Origin: Comamonas resistens
GTDB taxonomy: Bacteria; Pseudomonadota; Gammaproteobacteria; Burkholderiales; Burkholderiaceae_C
Direction of reading: 5' to 3'
Assembly (NCBI RefSeq): GCF_030064165.1
Contig: NZ_CP125947.1
Span: 1,240,001-1,304,000 of the forward strand
Length of the DNA: 64,000 nucleotides
The notes under the pieces are model-generated. The model worked only from the letters and a program-made list of their open reading frames with translations, was not told the origin of the DNA and searched no databases. Below, one piece after another: positions 36,227-47,978 of this stretch (the first letter of the stretch is position 1; every line of letters begins with the position of its first letter). The translations under genes and the position numbers were made by a program.

Positions 36227-36273
36227 CATTCCAATGCTTCACTATTCATAGCGTTTAGCGCAGCACTGGAATG
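36227..36273 (+). promoter_or_regulatory. pnp: long stem-loop in the pnp leader
   Basis: CATTCCAATGC (36227-36237) pairs with GCACTGGAATG (36263-36273) at 10 of 11 positions around a 25-nt loop, 70 bases before the pnp start. A smaller hairpin (TTCGC 36202-36206 with GCGAA 36215-36219) precedes it. In E. coli a leader duplex cut by RNase III lets PNPase repress its own mRNA; position and shape here fit that idea, by inference. Confidence 0.5.
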
Positions 36274-36343
36274 GCATCGTGTTCTGTTTGCACTCCAAAT
36301 CAAGACTGGATGAACGCATCCAGCTATTCATAAAGGAGTCAAT

Positions 36344-38587
36344 ATGACCATGTTCAACAAAGTTACCAAGACTTTCCAGTGGGGCCAGCATACGGTCACC
36401 ATGGAAACCGGCGAAATCGCGCGCCAGGCCTCCGGCGCCGTGCTGGTCAACATCGACGACACCGTGGTGCTGGCCACCGTCGTGGGTTCCAAGATCGCCA
36501 AGGCCGGCCAGGACTTCTTTCCCCTGACCGTTGACTACATCGAGAAGACCTACGCCGCCGGCAAGATCCCCGGCAGCTTCTTCAAGCGCGAAGCCAAGCC
36601 TTCCGAGCTGGAGACGCTGACTTCGCGTCTGATCGACCGTCCCATCCGTCCTCTGTTCCCCGAAGGCTTCTACAACGACGTGCATGTGGTCATCCACACC
36701 ATTTCGCTGAATCCCGAAGTCGACGCCGACATCGCTGCCATGATCGCCACTTCGGCGGCGCTGGCTGTGTCCGGTCTGCCTTTCAATGGCCCCATTGGCG
36801 CTGCCCGCGTGGGTTACATCAACGGCGAATACGTGCTGAACCCCGGTCAGACCCAGCGCAAGGATTCGCAGATGGATCTGGTCGTCGCCGGCACCGAATC
36901 CGCCGTGCTGATGGTGGAGTCCGAAGCCCTGCAGCTGCCTGAAGAAGTGATGCTGGGTGCCGTGGTGTTCGGCCACGAGCAAGGCAAGATCGCCATCGAC
37001 GCCATCCATGATCTGGTGCGTGAAGGCGGCAAGCCCGCATGGGACTGGACTGCTCCCGCCAAGGATGAAGCGCTGATCGCCAAGGTGGTCGAGCTGGGCG
37101 AAGCCAAGCTGCGTGCCGCTTACCAGGAGCGCAACAAGCAGGTGCGTACCCTGGCTTGCCGCACGGCCTACGCCGACGTCAAGGCCGCCCTGACCGAGCA
37201 AGGCGTGGCGTTCGACGGCGTCAAGGTTGAAGGCATGCTGTTCGACATCGAGGCCCGCATCGTGCGCTCGCAGATCCTGGCGGGCGAGCCCCGTATCGAC
37301 GGCCGCGACACCCGTACCGTGCGCCCCATCGAGATCCGCAACTCCGTGCTGCCCCGCACCCACGGCTCCGCGCTGTTCACGCGTGGTGAAACCCAGGCCC
37401 TGGTGATCTCCACGCTGGGTACCGAGCGCGACGCTCAGAAGATCGACGCGCTGGCTGGCGAGTTCGAAGACCGCTTCCTGTTCCACTACAACATGCCTCC
37501 CTTTGCCACCGGCGAAGTGGGCCGCATGGGCTCGACCAAGCGCCGTGAAATCGGCCACGGCCGTCTGGCCAAGCGCGCTCTGGCCGCTTGCCTGCCGACC
37601 AAGGAAGAATTCCCCTACACCATCCGCGTGGTGTCGGAAATCACTGAGTCCAACGGCTCCTCGTCCATGGCTTCGGTCTGCGGCGGCTGCCTGTCCATGA
37701 TGGACGCCGGCGTGCCCATGAAGGCGCATGTGGCCGGTATCGCCATGGGTCTGATCAAGGAAGACAACAAGTTCGCCGTGCTGACCGACATCCTGGGTGA
37801 CGAAGATCACCTGGGTGACATGGACTTCAAGGTGGCCGGTACCACCAACGGCATCACCGCCCTGCAGATGGACATCAAGATCCAGGGCATCACCAAGGAA
37901 ATCATGCAGGTCGCCCTGGCTCAGGCCAAGGAAGCGCGCATGCACATCCTGGGCAAGATGCAGGAAGCCATGGGTGAAGCCAAGACCGAAGTCTCCAGCT
38001 TCGCGCCTAAGCTCTACACCATGAAGATCAACCCCGAGAAGATCCGTGACGTGATCGGCAAGGGCGGCGCCACCATCCGTGCGCTGACCGAAGAGACCGG
38101 CACCCAGATCAATATCGAGGAAGACGGCACCATCACCATTGCCGCCACCGACGGCGCCAAGGCTGAAGCTGCCAAGCTGCGCATCGAGCAGATCACGGCC
38201 GAAGTCGAGATCGGCAAGATCTACGAAGGCCCCATCGTCAAGATTCTGGAATTCGGTGCCCTGGTCAATCTGCTGCCCGGCAAGGACGGTCTGCTGCACA
38301 TCAGCCAGATTGCTCACGAGCGCGTGGAAAAGGTCACCGACTACCTGCAAGAAGGTCAAGTGGTCAAGGTCAAGGTTCTGGAAACCGACGACAAGGGTCG
38401 TGTCAAGCTGTCCATGAAGGCGCTGACCGAGCGTCCCGCCGGCATGCCCGAGCGCGAGCCGCGTGAACCCCGTGGCGATCGCGAGTACCGCGAACGTGCT
38501 CCTCGCCAGAATCGCGAACCCCGCGAGAACCGCGAGCCACGTGAAAACCGCGCAGCCGCTGACGAGCAGCAGCAACAGCAGCAGTAA
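36344..38587 (+). CDS. pnp: polyribonucleotide nucleotidyltransferase (PNPase)
   Basis: PNPase (747 residues) degrades RNA 3' to 5' with phosphate and is a degradosome partner. Two RNase PH-like domains are seen ([17 protein letters not shown] and, in the second, [18 protein letters not shown]), then the KH domain ([17 protein letters not shown] near 575) and the S1 domain ([20 protein letters not shown]). A final 40 or so residues are a low-complexity tail of Arg/Glu/Pro/Asn repeats ending in six Gln. AAAGGAG five bases before ATG 36344 is a strong ribosome site. Confidence 0.98.
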   Translation: MTMFNKVTKTFQWGQHTVTMETGEIARQASGAVLVNIDDTVVLATVVGSKIAKAGQDFFPLTVDYIEKTYAAGKIPGSFFKREAKPSELETLTSRLIDRPIRPLFPEGFYNDVHVVIHTISLNPEVDADIAAMIATSAALAVSGLPFNGPIGAARVGYINGEYVLNPGQTQRKDSQMDLVVAGTESAVLMVESEALQLPEEVMLGAVVFGHEQGKIAIDAIHDLVREGGKPAWDWTAPAKDEALIAKVVELGEAKLRAAYQERNKQVRTLACRTAYADVKAALTEQGVAFDGVKVEGMLFDIEARIVRSQILAGEPRIDGRDTRTVRPIEIRNSVLPRTHGSALFTRGETQALVISTLGTERDAQKIDALAGEFEDRFLFHYNMPPFATGEVGRMGSTKRREIGHGRLAKRALAACLPTKEEFPYTIRVVSEITESNGSSSMASVCGGCLSMMDAGVPMKAHVAGIAMGLIKEDNKFAVLTDILGDEDHLGDMDFKVAGTTNGITALQMDIKIQGITKEIMQVALAQAKEARMHILGKMQEAMGEAKTEVSSFAPKLYTMKINPEKIRDVIGKGGATIRALTEETGTQINIEEDGTITIAATDGAKAEAAKLRIEQITAEVEIGKIYEGPIVKILEFGALVNLLPGKDGLLHISQIAHERVEKVTDYLQEGQVVKVKVLETDDKGRVKLSMKALTERPAGMPEREPREPRGDREYRERAPRQNREPRENREPRENRAAADEQQQQQQ

Positions 38588-38595
38588 TGGCTGAG

Positions 38596-38628
38596 CAGGA
38601 GTCCGCCGCGAGGCGGTCTCCTGTTTTG
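38596..38628 (+). terminator. intrinsic terminator of pnp
   Basis: CAGGAG-T-CCGCC (38596-38607) pairs with GGCGG-T-CTCCTG (38612-38623) around a GCGA tetraloop, followed by TTTT. Confidence 0.8.
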
Positions 38629-38650
38629 TCGTTTGCTGGCTGATCCTGAT

Positions 38651-38704
38651 TTTGTAGCTGCTGGCGCTTTCTGCATAAGCGCTTGAGCCTGATTTCTTTG
38701 ATAA
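38651..38704 (+). repeat. dispersed palindromic repeat, family 1, copy F
   Basis: It reads TTTGTAGCTGCTGGCGCTTT, CTGCATAAGCGCTTGAGCC, TGATTTCTTTGATA. It lies between the pnp terminator and the quinone oxidoreductase gene. Confidence 0.7.
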
Positions 38705-38733
38705 AGCAAAGCCTGACTATGGAAGCCAACACA

Positions 38734-39726
38734 ATGCGAGCGGTGGAAATCACCAGCTATGGTGCGCCAGACGTGCTGCGCATGGGTGTACGTCCCATGC
38801 CGGTGGCGGCTGAGGGCGAGGTGCTGATTCGCGTTGCCGCGAGTGGCATCAATCGCCCCGATGTGCTGCAGCGCAAAGGTCATTACGCACCACCTCCCGG
38901 TGCCTCCGATCTTCCGGGGCTTGAGGTGGCGGGTGTGATCGTGGCGGGCGACGAGGCGGCCATGGGCAAGGCGGGCTTCAAGCTCGGCGACCGCGTCTGC
39001 GCGCTGGTGGCCGGTGGCGGCTATGCGAGCTTCTGCGCTGCACCCGTGGAGCAGTGCCTGCCGGTGCCGGCGGGCTTTAGTGACGTGCAGGCGGCGGCCT
39101 TGCCCGAGACCTTTTTCACGGTCTGGAGCAATGTGTTTGACCGGGGGGCTCTGCAGCCCGGCGAAACCTTGCTGGTGCAGGGTGGCAGCAGCGGCATTGG
39201 CGTGACGGCGATTCAGCTGGCCAAGGCCTGGGGCGCGACGGTCATTGTCACGGCGGGCAGTGATGCCAAGTGCGATGACTGTCTCAAGCTCGGAGCCGAT
39301 CACGCCATCAACTACAAGACACAGGATTTTGCGGCAGAAGTGCAGCGCATCACGGCAGGCGAGGGCGTCAACGTCATCCTCGACATGGTCGCCGGCAGCT
39401 ATGTGGCGCGCGAAGTCCAATGCCTGGCTCCTGATGGCCGTCTGGTCATCATTGCGGTGCAGGGCGGTGTCAAGGCCGAGTTCGATGCCGGCCTGGTGCT
39501 GCGCAAGCGACTGACCGTGACCGGATCCACGCTGCGCCCTCGCTCCGTGGCCTTCAAGGCGGCGATCGCCGAGGCGCTCAAGCGCAATGTCTGGCCTCTT
39601 CTGGAGTCCGGCAAGGTGCGCCCAGCCATTTATCGTGAATTCGATGCTGCTGATGCGGCGCAGGCTCATGCGCTGATGGAATCCAGCCAGCACACCGGAA
39701 AAATCGTTTTGACTTGGGAAACATGA
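38734..39726 (+). CDS. NAD(P)H quinone oxidoreductase, zinc-less MDR family
   Basis: This 330-residue medium-chain dehydrogenase/reductase of the quinone oxidoreductase (PIG3/QOR) group reduces quinones with NAD(P)H. It has the start [35 protein letters not shown], the nucleotide loop [18 protein letters not shown] and the end [16 protein letters not shown]. No zinc ligands are present. GGAAG eight bases before ATG 38734 decides the start; ATG 38719 is in frame. The stop overlaps the tpiA ATG by four bases. Confidence 0.92.
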   Translation: MRAVEITSYGAPDVLRMGVRPMPVAAEGEVLIRVAASGINRPDVLQRKGHYAPPPGASDLPGLEVAGVIVAGDEAAMGKAGFKLGDRVCALVAGGGYASFCAAPVEQCLPVPAGFSDVQAAALPETFFTVWSNVFDRGALQPGETLLVQGGSSGIGVTAIQLAKAWGATVIVTAGSDAKCDDCLKLGADHAINYKTQDFAAEVQRITAGEGVNVILDMVAGSYVAREVQCLAPDGRLVIIAVQGGVKAEFDAGLVLRKRLTVTGSTLRPRSVAFKAAIAEALKRNVWPLLESGKVRPAIYREFDAADAAQAHALMESSQHTGKIVLTWET

Positions 39727-40469
39727 AGCAAAAACTCATTGTTGGCAACTGGAAGATGAACGGCAGCCTGGCTGCCAATGCCGCGTTGCTGCAGGCCATC
39801 AAGCAGGGCTTGCCTGCGGGTAACAAGGCGGGTGTGGCCGTGGCTGCTCCTGCTCCCTATCTGGCTCAGGTCCAGGCGGAACTTGCGGGAACTTCCATCG
39901 GTGTGGGTGCGCAGGATGTGTCCCAGCACGAGCAGGGTGCATTCACGGGCGAGGTTTCGGCCAGCATGCTCAAGGAGTTCGGCGTGCGCTATGCGCTGGT
40001 CGGTCACTCCGAGCGTCGTCAGTATCATGGCGAGACTGATGCCGTGGTTGCCGCCAAGGCTCAAGCTGCCTTGGCCAAGGGCATCACGCCCATCGTCTGC
40101 GTGGGCGAGACCCTGGCGGAGCGTGAAGCCGGTCAGACCGAAGCCGTGGTCAAGCGCCAGTTGGCGGCTGTGATTCACCAGGTCGGCCACTGCGTGAGCG
40201 AGCTGGTCGTGGCATATGAGCCTGTCTGGGCCATAGGCACCGGCAAGACGGCCACGCCCGAGCAGGCCCAGCAGGTGCATGCCGTGCTGCGTGCGCAGCT
40301 GGCTGCAGCCAGCGACAAGGCTGATCGTATGCCTCTGCTCTACGGCGGCAGCATGAATGCAGGCAATGCGGCGCAGCTGCTGGCTCAGGCCGATATTGAC
40401 GGTGGCCTGATTGGCGGTGCGGCTCTCAAGGCCCCCGATTTCCTCACCATTATTGCGGCAGCGCAATAA
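39723..40469 (+). CDS. tpiA: triosephosphate isomerase
   Basis: TpiA (248 residues) interconverts dihydroxyacetone phosphate and glyceraldehyde 3-phosphate in glycolysis. Catalytic residues are seen in GNWKMNGS (Asn9, Lys11), [12 protein letters not shown] (electrophilic His) and [15 protein letters not shown] (catalytic Glu), with the phosphate grip [11 protein letters not shown]. It starts by ATGA overlap with the quinone oxidoreductase gene and is followed 58 bases later by secG, a neighbour pair known from many bacteria. Confidence 0.98.
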   Translation: MKQKLIVGNWKMNGSLAANAALLQAIKQGLPAGNKAGVAVAAPAPYLAQVQAELAGTSIGVGAQDVSQHEQGAFTGEVSASMLKEFGVRYALVGHSERRQYHGETDAVVAAKAQAALAKGITPIVCVGETLAEREAGQTEAVVKRQLAAVIHQVGHCVSELVVAYEPVWAIGTGKTATPEQAQQVHAVLRAQLAAASDKADRMPLLYGGSMNAGNAAQLLAQADIDGGLIGGAALKAPDFLTIIAAAQ

Positions 40470-40527
40470 TTCGTTTGCGCCGCACTTGATGTGCGGTGCA
40501 CCCTGATTACGATTACTAGGTTTTGAT

Positions 40528-40938
40528 ATGAACGTCTTTTCCAGCGTCATTCTTGCGGTCCAGATGCTGGCCGCACTGGGCATGATTGGCCTGATCCTGA
40601 TTCAGCACGGCAAGGGTGCTGACATGGGGGCTTCCTTTGGTGGAGGCTCTTCGGGCAGCCTGTTTGGTGCATCGGGTAGTGCCAACTTCCTGTCGCGCTC
40701 GACGGCGGCACTGGCCACCGTATTTTTTGTAGCGACTTTGGCCCTGGCCTATATGAGCAATTCCCGTCCTGCCAGCGCAGGCAGTGTGCTGGAAAATGCT
40801 CCGGTGTCTGCACCTGCTCCTGCGCAAACCATTCCTGCCACGGGTGCTCCTGAGGCGACAACTGGTGCGCCTGCAGCCCCCGCTGCTGAAGTGCCTGCAG
40901 CAGGTGCTGAGGGCGCTGCCCAAATCCCGACGAAATAA
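40528..40938 (+). CDS. secG: preprotein translocase subunit SecG
   Basis: SecG (136 residues) is the small inner-membrane helper of the SecYEG channel. It shows two membrane segments (SSVILAVQMLAALGMIGLIL and STAALATVFFVATLALAYM) joined by the family loop QHGKGADMGASFGGGSSGSLFG. A C-terminal tail of about 45 residues is Ala/Pro-rich, longer than in E. coli. It follows tpiA and has its own terminator at 40952-40984, before the tRNA gene. Confidence 0.96.
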   Translation: MNVFSSVILAVQMLAALGMIGLILIQHGKGADMGASFGGGSSGSLFGASGSANFLSRSTAALATVFFVATLALAYMSNSRPASAGSVLENAPVSAPAPAQTIPATGAPEATTGAPAAPAAEVPAAGAEGAAQIPTK

Positions 40939-40951
40939 TTTAGTGAAAATA

Positions 40952-40984
40952 CTCGATGAACCCCGGTAGTCGGGGTTTTTCGAG
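40952..40984 (+). terminator. intrinsic terminator of secG
   Basis: AACCCCG (40959-40965) and CGGGGTT (40971-40977) pair around GTAGT, followed by TTT; an outer CTCGA/TCGAG pair (40952-40956 with 40980-40984) extends it. Confidence 0.8.
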
Positions 40985-41060
40985 CTAGAATCTAGGGATT
41001 GTCTGGGGATCAAAATCTTTGCAACGAAGATTTCAGGGGTTGCCGGATAATTGAGACGAA

Positions 41061-41145
41061 GCCGTCGTGGTGGAATTGGTAGACACGCTATCTTGAGGGG
41101 GTAGTGGCGAAAGCTGTGCGAGTTCGAGTCTCGCCGACGGCACCA
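41061..41145 (+). tRNA. tRNA-Leu(GAG)
   Basis: The acceptor arms GCCGTCG (41061-41067) and CGACGGC (41135-41141) pair fully, followed by discriminator A and an encoded CCA at 41143-41145. The anticodon stem CTATC/GGTAG encloses the loop TTGAGGG, giving anticodon GAG. A long variable arm (TGGCGAAAGCTG) marks a class II tRNA, and GTTCGAGTC is the T-loop. It lies 76 bases upstream of nuoA and may be co-transcribed with it; a GATAAT ten bases before the tRNA is a weak -10 candidate. Confidence 0.97.
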
Positions 41146-41220
41146 ACACATAACTAGAAACCTGCCCTGCTGATCAGGCAGTGATCGGTGAGGCATGTTT
41201 TACAAAACAAGGCCCACTCG

Positions 41221-41580
41221 ATGAACATCGATCAGTACCTTCCCGTTCTCTTGTTCATTCTCATTGGCATGGCTGTGGGCATTGTTCCCCTGGCGCTCGG
41301 CTACGTGCTGGGTCCCAACCGCCCGGACGCCGCCAAGAACTCTCCCTACGAATGCGGTTTCGAAGCGTTTGAAGACGCTCGAATGAAGTTTGATGTGCGC
41401 TACTACCTCGTCGCCATTCTCTTCATCCTGTTTGATTTGGAAATCGCATTCCTGCTGCCCTGGGCTGTCGCACTCAAAGATGTCGGCGGTGCGGGTTTTG
41501 TTGCTGTCCTGATCTTCCTGGCCATTCTGGTCGTGGGCTTTGCCTACGAGTGGAAAAAAGGCGCCCTGGACTGGGAATAA
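41221..41580 (+). CDS. nuoA: NADH-quinone oxidoreductase subunit A
   Basis: NuoA (119 residues) is a small membrane subunit of complex I at the quinone-site junction. Three membrane segments are visible ([40 protein letters not shown], and [18 protein letters not shown]), with the conserved loop [22 protein letters not shown] 41221 is chosen because the family start is M-N-x-x-x-Y-L-P. It opens the nuo operon; nuoB follows 22 bases later. Confidence 0.98.
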   Translation: MNIDQYLPVLLFILIGMAVGIVPLALGYVLGPNRPDAAKNSPYECGFEAFEDARMKFDVRYYLVAILFILFDLEIAFLLPWAVALKDVGGAGFVAVLIFLAILVVGFAYEWKKGALDWE

Positions 41581-41602
41581 GCAGCTTCTTTGAGGAAACA
41601 CG

Positions 41603-42082
41603 ATGATCGAAGGCGTGATGAAGGAAGGCTTCGTCACCACCAGTTATGACACGGTGGTGAACTGGGCCAAGACAGGGTCGATTTGGCCCATGACATTTGG
41701 CCTGGCATGTTGTGCGGTGGAAATGATGCATGCTGCAGCGGCTCGTTATGACATTGGTCGCTTCGGCTCCGAAGTGTTCCGTGCCAGCCCCCGCCACTCG
41801 GACCTGATGATTGTTGCCGGTACGCTGTGCAACAAGATGGCTCCGGCGATGCGCAAGGTCTACGACCAGATGTCCGAGCCCCGTTGGGTTATTTCCATGG
41901 GCTCCTGCGCCAATGGCGGTGGTTACTACCACTACAGCTATTCGGTGGTGCGTGGCTGCGACCGTATTGTTCCAGTGGATGTCTATGTGCCTGGTTGCCC
42001 TCCAACAGCGGAAGCGCTGATCTACGGCATCATCCAGTTGCAGCAGAAGATCCGTCGCACCCACACCATCGCTCGCGTTTAA
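41603..42082 (+). CDS. nuoB: NADH-quinone oxidoreductase subunit B
   Basis: NuoB (159 residues) carries the last iron-sulfur cluster N2, which hands electrons to quinone. The four ligands are the adjacent C36-C37 in [11 protein letters not shown], the Cys of [14 protein letters not shown] and the Cys of [14 protein letters not shown]. It belongs to the peripheral arm. The end is short and basic. nuoC starts nine bases after its stop. Confidence 0.98.
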   Translation: MIEGVMKEGFVTTSYDTVVNWAKTGSIWPMTFGLACCAVEMMHAAAARYDIGRFGSEVFRASPRHSDLMIVAGTLCNKMAPAMRKVYDQMSEPRWVISMGSCANGGGYYHYSYSVVRGCDRIVPVDVYVPGCPPTAEALIYGIIQLQQKIRRTHTIARV

Positions 42083-42091
42083 AGGGTCGAG

Positions 42092-42703
42092 ATGACTGCA
42101 ATTGCTATTCACCCCGAAAAGCTTCGGGATGTGGTGTCTGCTGCCCTGGGCGAAAAAGCCCGCAGCGTCACACTGGCTTACAACGAAGTGACGGTGGAAG
42201 TGTCTGCCGAACAGTATCTGGACGTGATGCAGATCCTGCGCAACGCGCCGGACTGCAAGTTCGAGATGTTGATGGACCTGTGCGGCGTGGACTACTCCAC
42301 CTATGCGGAAGTCGGCAAGGACGGTCCGCGTTTTGCCGTGGTGTCCCATCTGATGTCTCTGACACTGAACCAGCGTCTGCGTGTGCGTGTGTTCTGTACC
42401 GACGACGACTTCCCCGTGGTGCCCTCGATCAACCCCATCTGGAACTCGGCCAACTGGTTCGAGCGCGAAGCGTTTGACCTGTTCGGCATCGTGTTTGATG
42501 GTCACGAAGACCTGCGTCGCATCCTGACCGACTACGGCTTTATTGGTCACCCCTTCCGCAAGGACTTTCCTCTGTCCGGCTATGTGGAAATGCGCTATGA
42601 CGCCGAGCAGCAACGTGTGGTGTACCAGCCTGTCACGATCGAGCCGCGCGAAATCACGCCGCGCATCATTCGTGAAGAAAACTATGGCGGAGGCCTGCAC
42701 TGA
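42092..42703 (+). CDS. nuoC: NADH-quinone oxidoreductase subunit C
   Basis: NuoC (203 residues) is a cofactor-free subunit of the peripheral arm. Hallmarks are [32 protein letters not shown] and [20 protein letters not shown] followed by [12 protein letters not shown]. Here it is a separate gene from nuoD, unlike the fused nuoCD of E. coli. Length is normal for the unfused form. Confidence 0.98.
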   Translation: MTAIAIHPEKLRDVVSAALGEKARSVTLAYNEVTVEVSAEQYLDVMQILRNAPDCKFEMLMDLCGVDYSTYAEVGKDGPRFAVVSHLMSLTLNQRLRVRVFCTDDDFPVVPSINPIWNSANWFEREAFDLFGIVFDGHEDLRRILTDYGFIGHPFRKDFPLSGYVEMRYDAEQQRVVYQPVTIEPREITPRIIREENYGGGLH

Positions 42704-42734
42704 AGGGCGCGTCAGCGCCTTCTGACGGAAGACC

Positions 42735-43984
<1,250 letters not shown>

Positions 43985-43988
<4 letters not shown>

Positions 43989-44476
43989 TTACCGAAGCGA
44001 CCAAAGAACGCTTTGCGCGTGAGGTGGCCAAGTATCCGGCTGAACAGAAGCAGTCTGCCGTCATGGCTTGTCTGTCCATCGTGCAGCAGGAGCAGGGCTG
44101 GGTCAGCCAGGAAAGCGAGGCAGTGATTGCCGAAGTTCTGGGCATGCCCGAGATTGCGGTGCACGAAGTCACCACTTTCTACAACATGTACAACCAGCAA
44201 CCCGTTGGCAAGTACAAGCTCAATGTCTGCACCAACCTGCCTTGCCAGCTGCGCGACGGCTACAAGGCGCTGCACCACCTGGAGCACAAGCTGGGCATCA
44301 AGATGGGCGAAACCACGCCCGACGGCCTGTTCACGCTGCAGCAGTCCGAGTGCCTGGGCGCCTGCGCCGATTCGCCCGTGATGCTGGTCAACGACCGTTG
44401 CATGTGCAGCTTCATGAGCAATGAAAAGCTCGACGAGTTGGTTGACGGCCTGCGCGCAGCGGAGGGCAAGGCATGA
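43985..44476 (+). CDS. nuoE: NADH-quinone oxidoreductase subunit E
   Basis: NuoE (163 residues) holds the 2Fe-2S cluster N1a next to FMN. Ligands are in [13 protein letters not shown] (two Cys; the first is the ligand and spacing to the second is family-typical) and [16 protein letters not shown]. It starts in the stop of nuoD and ends in the start of nuoF, both as ATGA overlaps, giving strict translational coupling of the NADH-input module. Confidence 0.98.
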
Positions 44477-45837
44477 GCACGATCCTGAACAATCCTGCCG
44501 CCAATGCCGTGCTGGCCAAGTTCGCCTCGACCGGCAATGAAACCTGCTTCCACGACCGTCACATCAATCCCCAGATCTATGCGGATCTGAATGGCAGCAA
44601 CTGGTCCATCAAGGACTATGAAGCGCGCGGCGGCTATCAGGCCCTGCGCAAGCTGCTGGGCAAGGACGGCGGCGAAGGCCTGACGCAGGATCAGGTCATC
44701 GCGACGCTCAAGGAATCCGGTCTGCGCGGCCGTGGCGGTGCGGGCTTTCCCACGGGTCTGAAGTGGAGCTTCATGCCCCGCCAGTTCCCCGGTCAGAAGC
44801 ACCTGGTCTGCAACTCCGACGAGGGCGAACCCGGTACCTGCAAGGACCGCGACATTCTGATGTTCAACCCGCACATCGTGATCGAAGGCATGATCATTGC
44901 CGCTTTCGCGATGGGTATCAGCATCGGCTACAACTACATCCACGGCGAAATCTTCGAGGTCTACGAGCGCTTCGAGGCCGCCCTGGAAGAAGCCCGCGCG
45001 GCCGGCTACCTGGGTGACAACATCCTGGGCAGCAGCTTCAGCTTCCAGCTGCATGCCCACCATGGCTTTGGCGCCTACATCTGCGGCGAAGAAACCGCGC
45101 TGCTGGAATCGCTGGAAGGCAAGAAGGGCCAACCCCGCTTCAAGCCGCCATTCCCCGCCAGCTTCGGCCTGTACGGCAAGCCCACGACCATCAACAACAC
45201 CGAGACTTTTGCGGCTGTTCCCTGGATCATCCGCAACGGCGGCCAGGCCTATCTGGAATGCGGCAAGCCCAACAACGGCGGCACCAAGATCTTCTCTGTC
45301 AGCGGCGACGTGAACCTGCCCGGCAACTATGAAGTGCCCATGGGCACGCCTTTCAGCAAGCTGCTGGAGCTCGCCGGCGGCGTGCGCACCGGTCGCAAGC
45401 TCAAGGCGGTGATTCCTGGCGGCTCCTCGTCGCCCGTGCTGCCTGCCGACATCATCATGGACTGTACGATGGACTATGACTCCATCTCCAAGGCCGGCTC
45501 CATGCTGGGTTCGGGCGCCGTGATCGTGATGGACGATTCGCGTGACATGGTCGAGTGCCTGCTGCGTCTGTCGTACTTCTATTCCCACGAGTCCTGCGGC
45601 CAGTGCACGCCCTGCCGTGAAGGCACGGGCTGGCTGTGGCGCGTAGTGAACCGTATTCAGCACGGCGAAGGCCGTCCGGAAGATATCGAGCTGTTGGACT
45701 CGGTATCCGTGAACATCATGGGCCGCACCATCTGCGCGCTCGGCGATGCGGCAGCGATGCCGGTTCGCGCCATGATCAAGCACTTCCGCCACGAGTTTGA
45801 AGCGAAGATCCAGAGCGCTTCCAAGCAGGCCGCATAA
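44473..45837 (+). CDS. nuoF: NADH-quinone oxidoreductase subunit F
   Basis: NuoF (454 residues) binds NADH and FMN and cluster N3. The sequence shows the FMN/NADH loop [31 protein letters not shown], the second nucleotide segment [17 protein letters not shown] and the 4Fe-4S ligand string [12 protein letters not shown] with the distant Cys in RTICALGDA. Length and order are normal. It is the electron entry point of complex I. Confidence 0.98.
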   Translation: MSTILNNPAANAVLAKFASTGNETCFHDRHINPQIYADLNGSNWSIKDYEARGGYQALRKLLGKDGGEGLTQDQVIATLKESGLRGRGGAGFPTGLKWSFMPRQFPGQKHLVCNSDEGEPGTCKDRDILMFNPHIVIEGMIIAAFAMGISIGYNYIHGEIFEVYERFEAALEEARAAGYLGDNILGSSFSFQLHAHHGFGAYICGEETALLESLEGKKGQPRFKPPFPASFGLYGKPTTINNTETFAAVPWIIRNGGQAYLECGKPNNGGTKIFSVSGDVNLPGNYEVPMGTPFSKLLELAGGVRTGRKLKAVIPGGSSSPVLPADIIMDCTMDYDSISKAGSMLGSGAVIVMDDSRDMVECLLRLSYFYSHESCGQCTPCREGTGWLWRVVNRIQHGEGRPEDIELLDSVSVNIMGRTICALGDAAAMPVRAMIKHFRHEFEAKIQSASKQAA

Positions 45838-45860
45838 GCGCCTGATCGCGAGACAAGCAT

Positions 45861-47978
45861 ATGGTTGAAATTGAACTGGACGGAAAAAAGGTAGAGGTGA
45901 CGGAAGGCAGCATGGTCATGCATGCTGCCGAGAAGGCCGGCTCCTATATTCCTCACTTCTGCTACCACAAGAAACTGTCCATTGCGGCCAACTGCCGCAT
46001 GTGCCTTGTGGATGTTGAGAAGGCTCCCAAGCCCATGCCCGCCTGCGCCACGCCCGTGACGCAAGGCATGATCGTGCGCACCAAGAGCGAAAAGGCCATC
46101 AAGGCACAACAGTCGGTGATGGAGTTCCTGCTCATCAATCACCCGCTGGACTGCCCCATCTGCGACCAGGGCGGCGAATGCCAGCTCCAGGACTTGGCAG
46201 TGGGTTATGGCAGCAGCTCTTCGCGCTACGAAGAAGAAAAGCGCGTGGTGTTCCACAAGAACGTGGGACCGCTGATTTCCATGGAGGAGATGAGCCGCTG
46301 CATCCACTGCACACGCTGCGTGCGTTTCGGCCAGGAAGTGGCCGGCGTCATGGAGCTGGGCATGATTCACCGCGGTGAACACTCCGAGATCACCACCGTG
46401 CTGGGTGACACCGTGGACTCCGAGCTGTCGGGCAATATGATCGACATCTGCCCCGTGGGCGCGTTGACCAGCAAGCCCTTCCGCTACAGCGCCCGTACCT
46501 GGGAACTGTCGCGCCGCAAGTCGGTGGCTCCGCACGACTCCACGGGTTCCAACCTGATTGTTCAGGTCAAGAACCACAAGGTCATGCGCGTTGTGCCCTT
46601 CGAGAACGAAGAGGTCAACGAATGCTGGATTGCCGACCGTGACCGTTTCTCCTACGAAGCGCTGAACAGCGACGAGCGCCTCACCAAGCCCATGCTCAAG
46701 CAGGGCGGCGAGTGGAAGGAAGTCGACTGGCAGACCGCGTTGGAATACGTGGCCAACGGCCTGCAGCAGATCAAGAACGACCATGGCGCCAGCGCCATTG
46801 GTGCTCTGGTCAGCCCTCACAGCACGGTGGAAGAGCTGTTCCTGGCGGGCAAGCTGGTGCGCGGCATCGGCAGCGAGAACATCGACTACCGTCTGCGCAA
46901 TGCCGAGTTCGCCGCCACGCAAGGCGTGCAGTGGCTGGGTCTGCCCATCGCTGCATTGAGCAATCTGCAGTCGGCTCTGATCGTGGGCTCCAACCTGCGC
47001 AAGGATCATCCGCTGTTTGCCCAGCGCATCCGTCAGGCAGCCAAGAAGGGCTGCAAGGTCTTCTCCATCAATGAGCGTGTCTATGACTGGGCCTTGCCCG
47101 TCAACGCTTCGGTGGTTGCGGCCGGCGACTGGGCTCAGGCTTTGGCCGATGTGGCCGCTGCTGTGGCAGAAGCCAAGGGGGTGAATGCTCCCGTGGTGGG
47201 TCAGGCACACGACGAAGCCAAGGCGATTGCCGCAGCCTTGCTGGCTGGCGAGCAAAAGGCCGTGCTGCTGGGCAATGCCGCAGCTCACCATGCTCAGGCT
47301 TCCACACTGCTGGCTCTGGCCAACTGGATTGCCGAACAAACCGGCGCATCTGCAGGCTATCTGACTGAAGCCGCCAACACTGTGGGCGCGCAATGGGTCA
47401 AGGCCGTGCCTGCTGGCAACGGTCTGAACGCTGCTCAGATGATCGACGGCGGCCTGAAGGCTGCCATCCTGCTGAACAACGAACCTGAGTTCGACAGTGC
47501 TGCAGGCAAGGCTGCCGTGGCAGGCCTGAACAAGGCGCAGATGGTGGTGACGCTGAGCCCGTTCAAGGCCAATATGGAATTCAGCGATGTGCTGCTTCCC
47601 ATCGCTCCATTCACCGAGACCTCGGGCAGCTTTGTCAACGCCGAAGGCCGTCTGCAGAGCTTCCATGCCGTGGTCAAGCCTCTGGCCGATGCCCGTCCTG
47701 CATGGAAGGTCCTGCGCGTGCTGGCCAACCTGATGGGTGTTCAGGGCGTGGACTACGAAACATCGCAAGATGTTCTGGCTGCCGCCACCGCCGGTGCAGA
47801 GCAAGTGCCTGCCAATGTGCTGAGCAATGCAGCCAAGGCTGTGAGCGAAGTGCCTGCTGGCAATGTGGCAGCTCCCGTGGTTGCAAGCATTTACCAGCTC
47901 GACAGCATTGTGCGCCGCGCTACGTCGCTGCAATTGACGGCTGACGCTCGTCAGGTTCGTGAGGGAGGCGCCGCATGA
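45861..47978 (+). CDS. nuoG: NADH-quinone oxidoreductase subunit G
   Basis: NuoG (705 residues) carries several clusters linking NuoF to NuoI. The N-terminal 2Fe-2S domain has [17 protein letters not shown] and the distal PACATPV. Then follow [17 protein letters not shown] and the 4Fe-4S pair [10 protein letters not shown] with CPVGALT. The rest is a molybdopterin-oxidoreductase-like domain without cofactor. It is shorter than E. coli NuoG (about 900), as usual in this class. It overlaps nuoH by four bases. Confidence 0.98.
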   Translation: MVEIELDGKKVEVTEGSMVMHAAEKAGSYIPHFCYHKKLSIAANCRMCLVDVEKAPKPMPACATPVTQGMIVRTKSEKAIKAQQSVMEFLLINHPLDCPICDQGGECQLQDLAVGYGSSSSRYEEEKRVVFHKNVGPLISMEEMSRCIHCTRCVRFGQEVAGVMELGMIHRGEHSEITTVLGDTVDSELSGNMIDICPVGALTSKPFRYSARTWELSRRKSVAPHDSTGSNLIVQVKNHKVMRVVPFENEEVNECWIADRDRFSYEALNSDERLTKPMLKQGGEWKEVDWQTALEYVANGLQQIKNDHGASAIGALVSPHSTVEELFLAGKLVRGIGSENIDYRLRNAEFAATQGVQWLGLPIAALSNLQSALIVGSNLRKDHPLFAQRIRQAAKKGCKVFSINERVYDWALPVNASVVAAGDWAQALADVAAAVAEAKGVNAPVVGQAHDEAKAIAAALLAGEQKAVLLGNAAAHHAQASTLLALANWIAEQTGASAGYLTEAANTVGAQWVKAVPAGNGLNAAQMIDGGLKAAILLNNEPEFDSAAGKAAVAGLNKAQMVVTLSPFKANMEFSDVLLPIAPFTETSGSFVNAEGRLQSFHAVVKPLADARPAWKVLRVLANLMGVQGVDYETSQDVLAAATAGAEQVPANVLSNAAKAVSEVPAGNVAAPVVASIYQLDSIVRRATSLQLTADARQVREGGAA

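Noticed and set aside
36242..38575. 777-codon open frame on the minus strand opposite pnp
   Set aside because: Same antisense effect; the product is Gly/His/Gln-rich without any domain, and PNPase explains the strand.
38440..38587. Repeated CGCGAACC/CGAGAACC units, looked at as direct repeats
   Set aside because: They encode the Arg/Glu tail of PNPase; explained by protein low complexity.
41046..41051. GATAAT as a -10 box of the tRNA-Leu gene
   Set aside because: The only -35-like sequence (TTGCAA at 41019-41024) is 21 bases away, too far for a normal promoter; mentioned only as weak.
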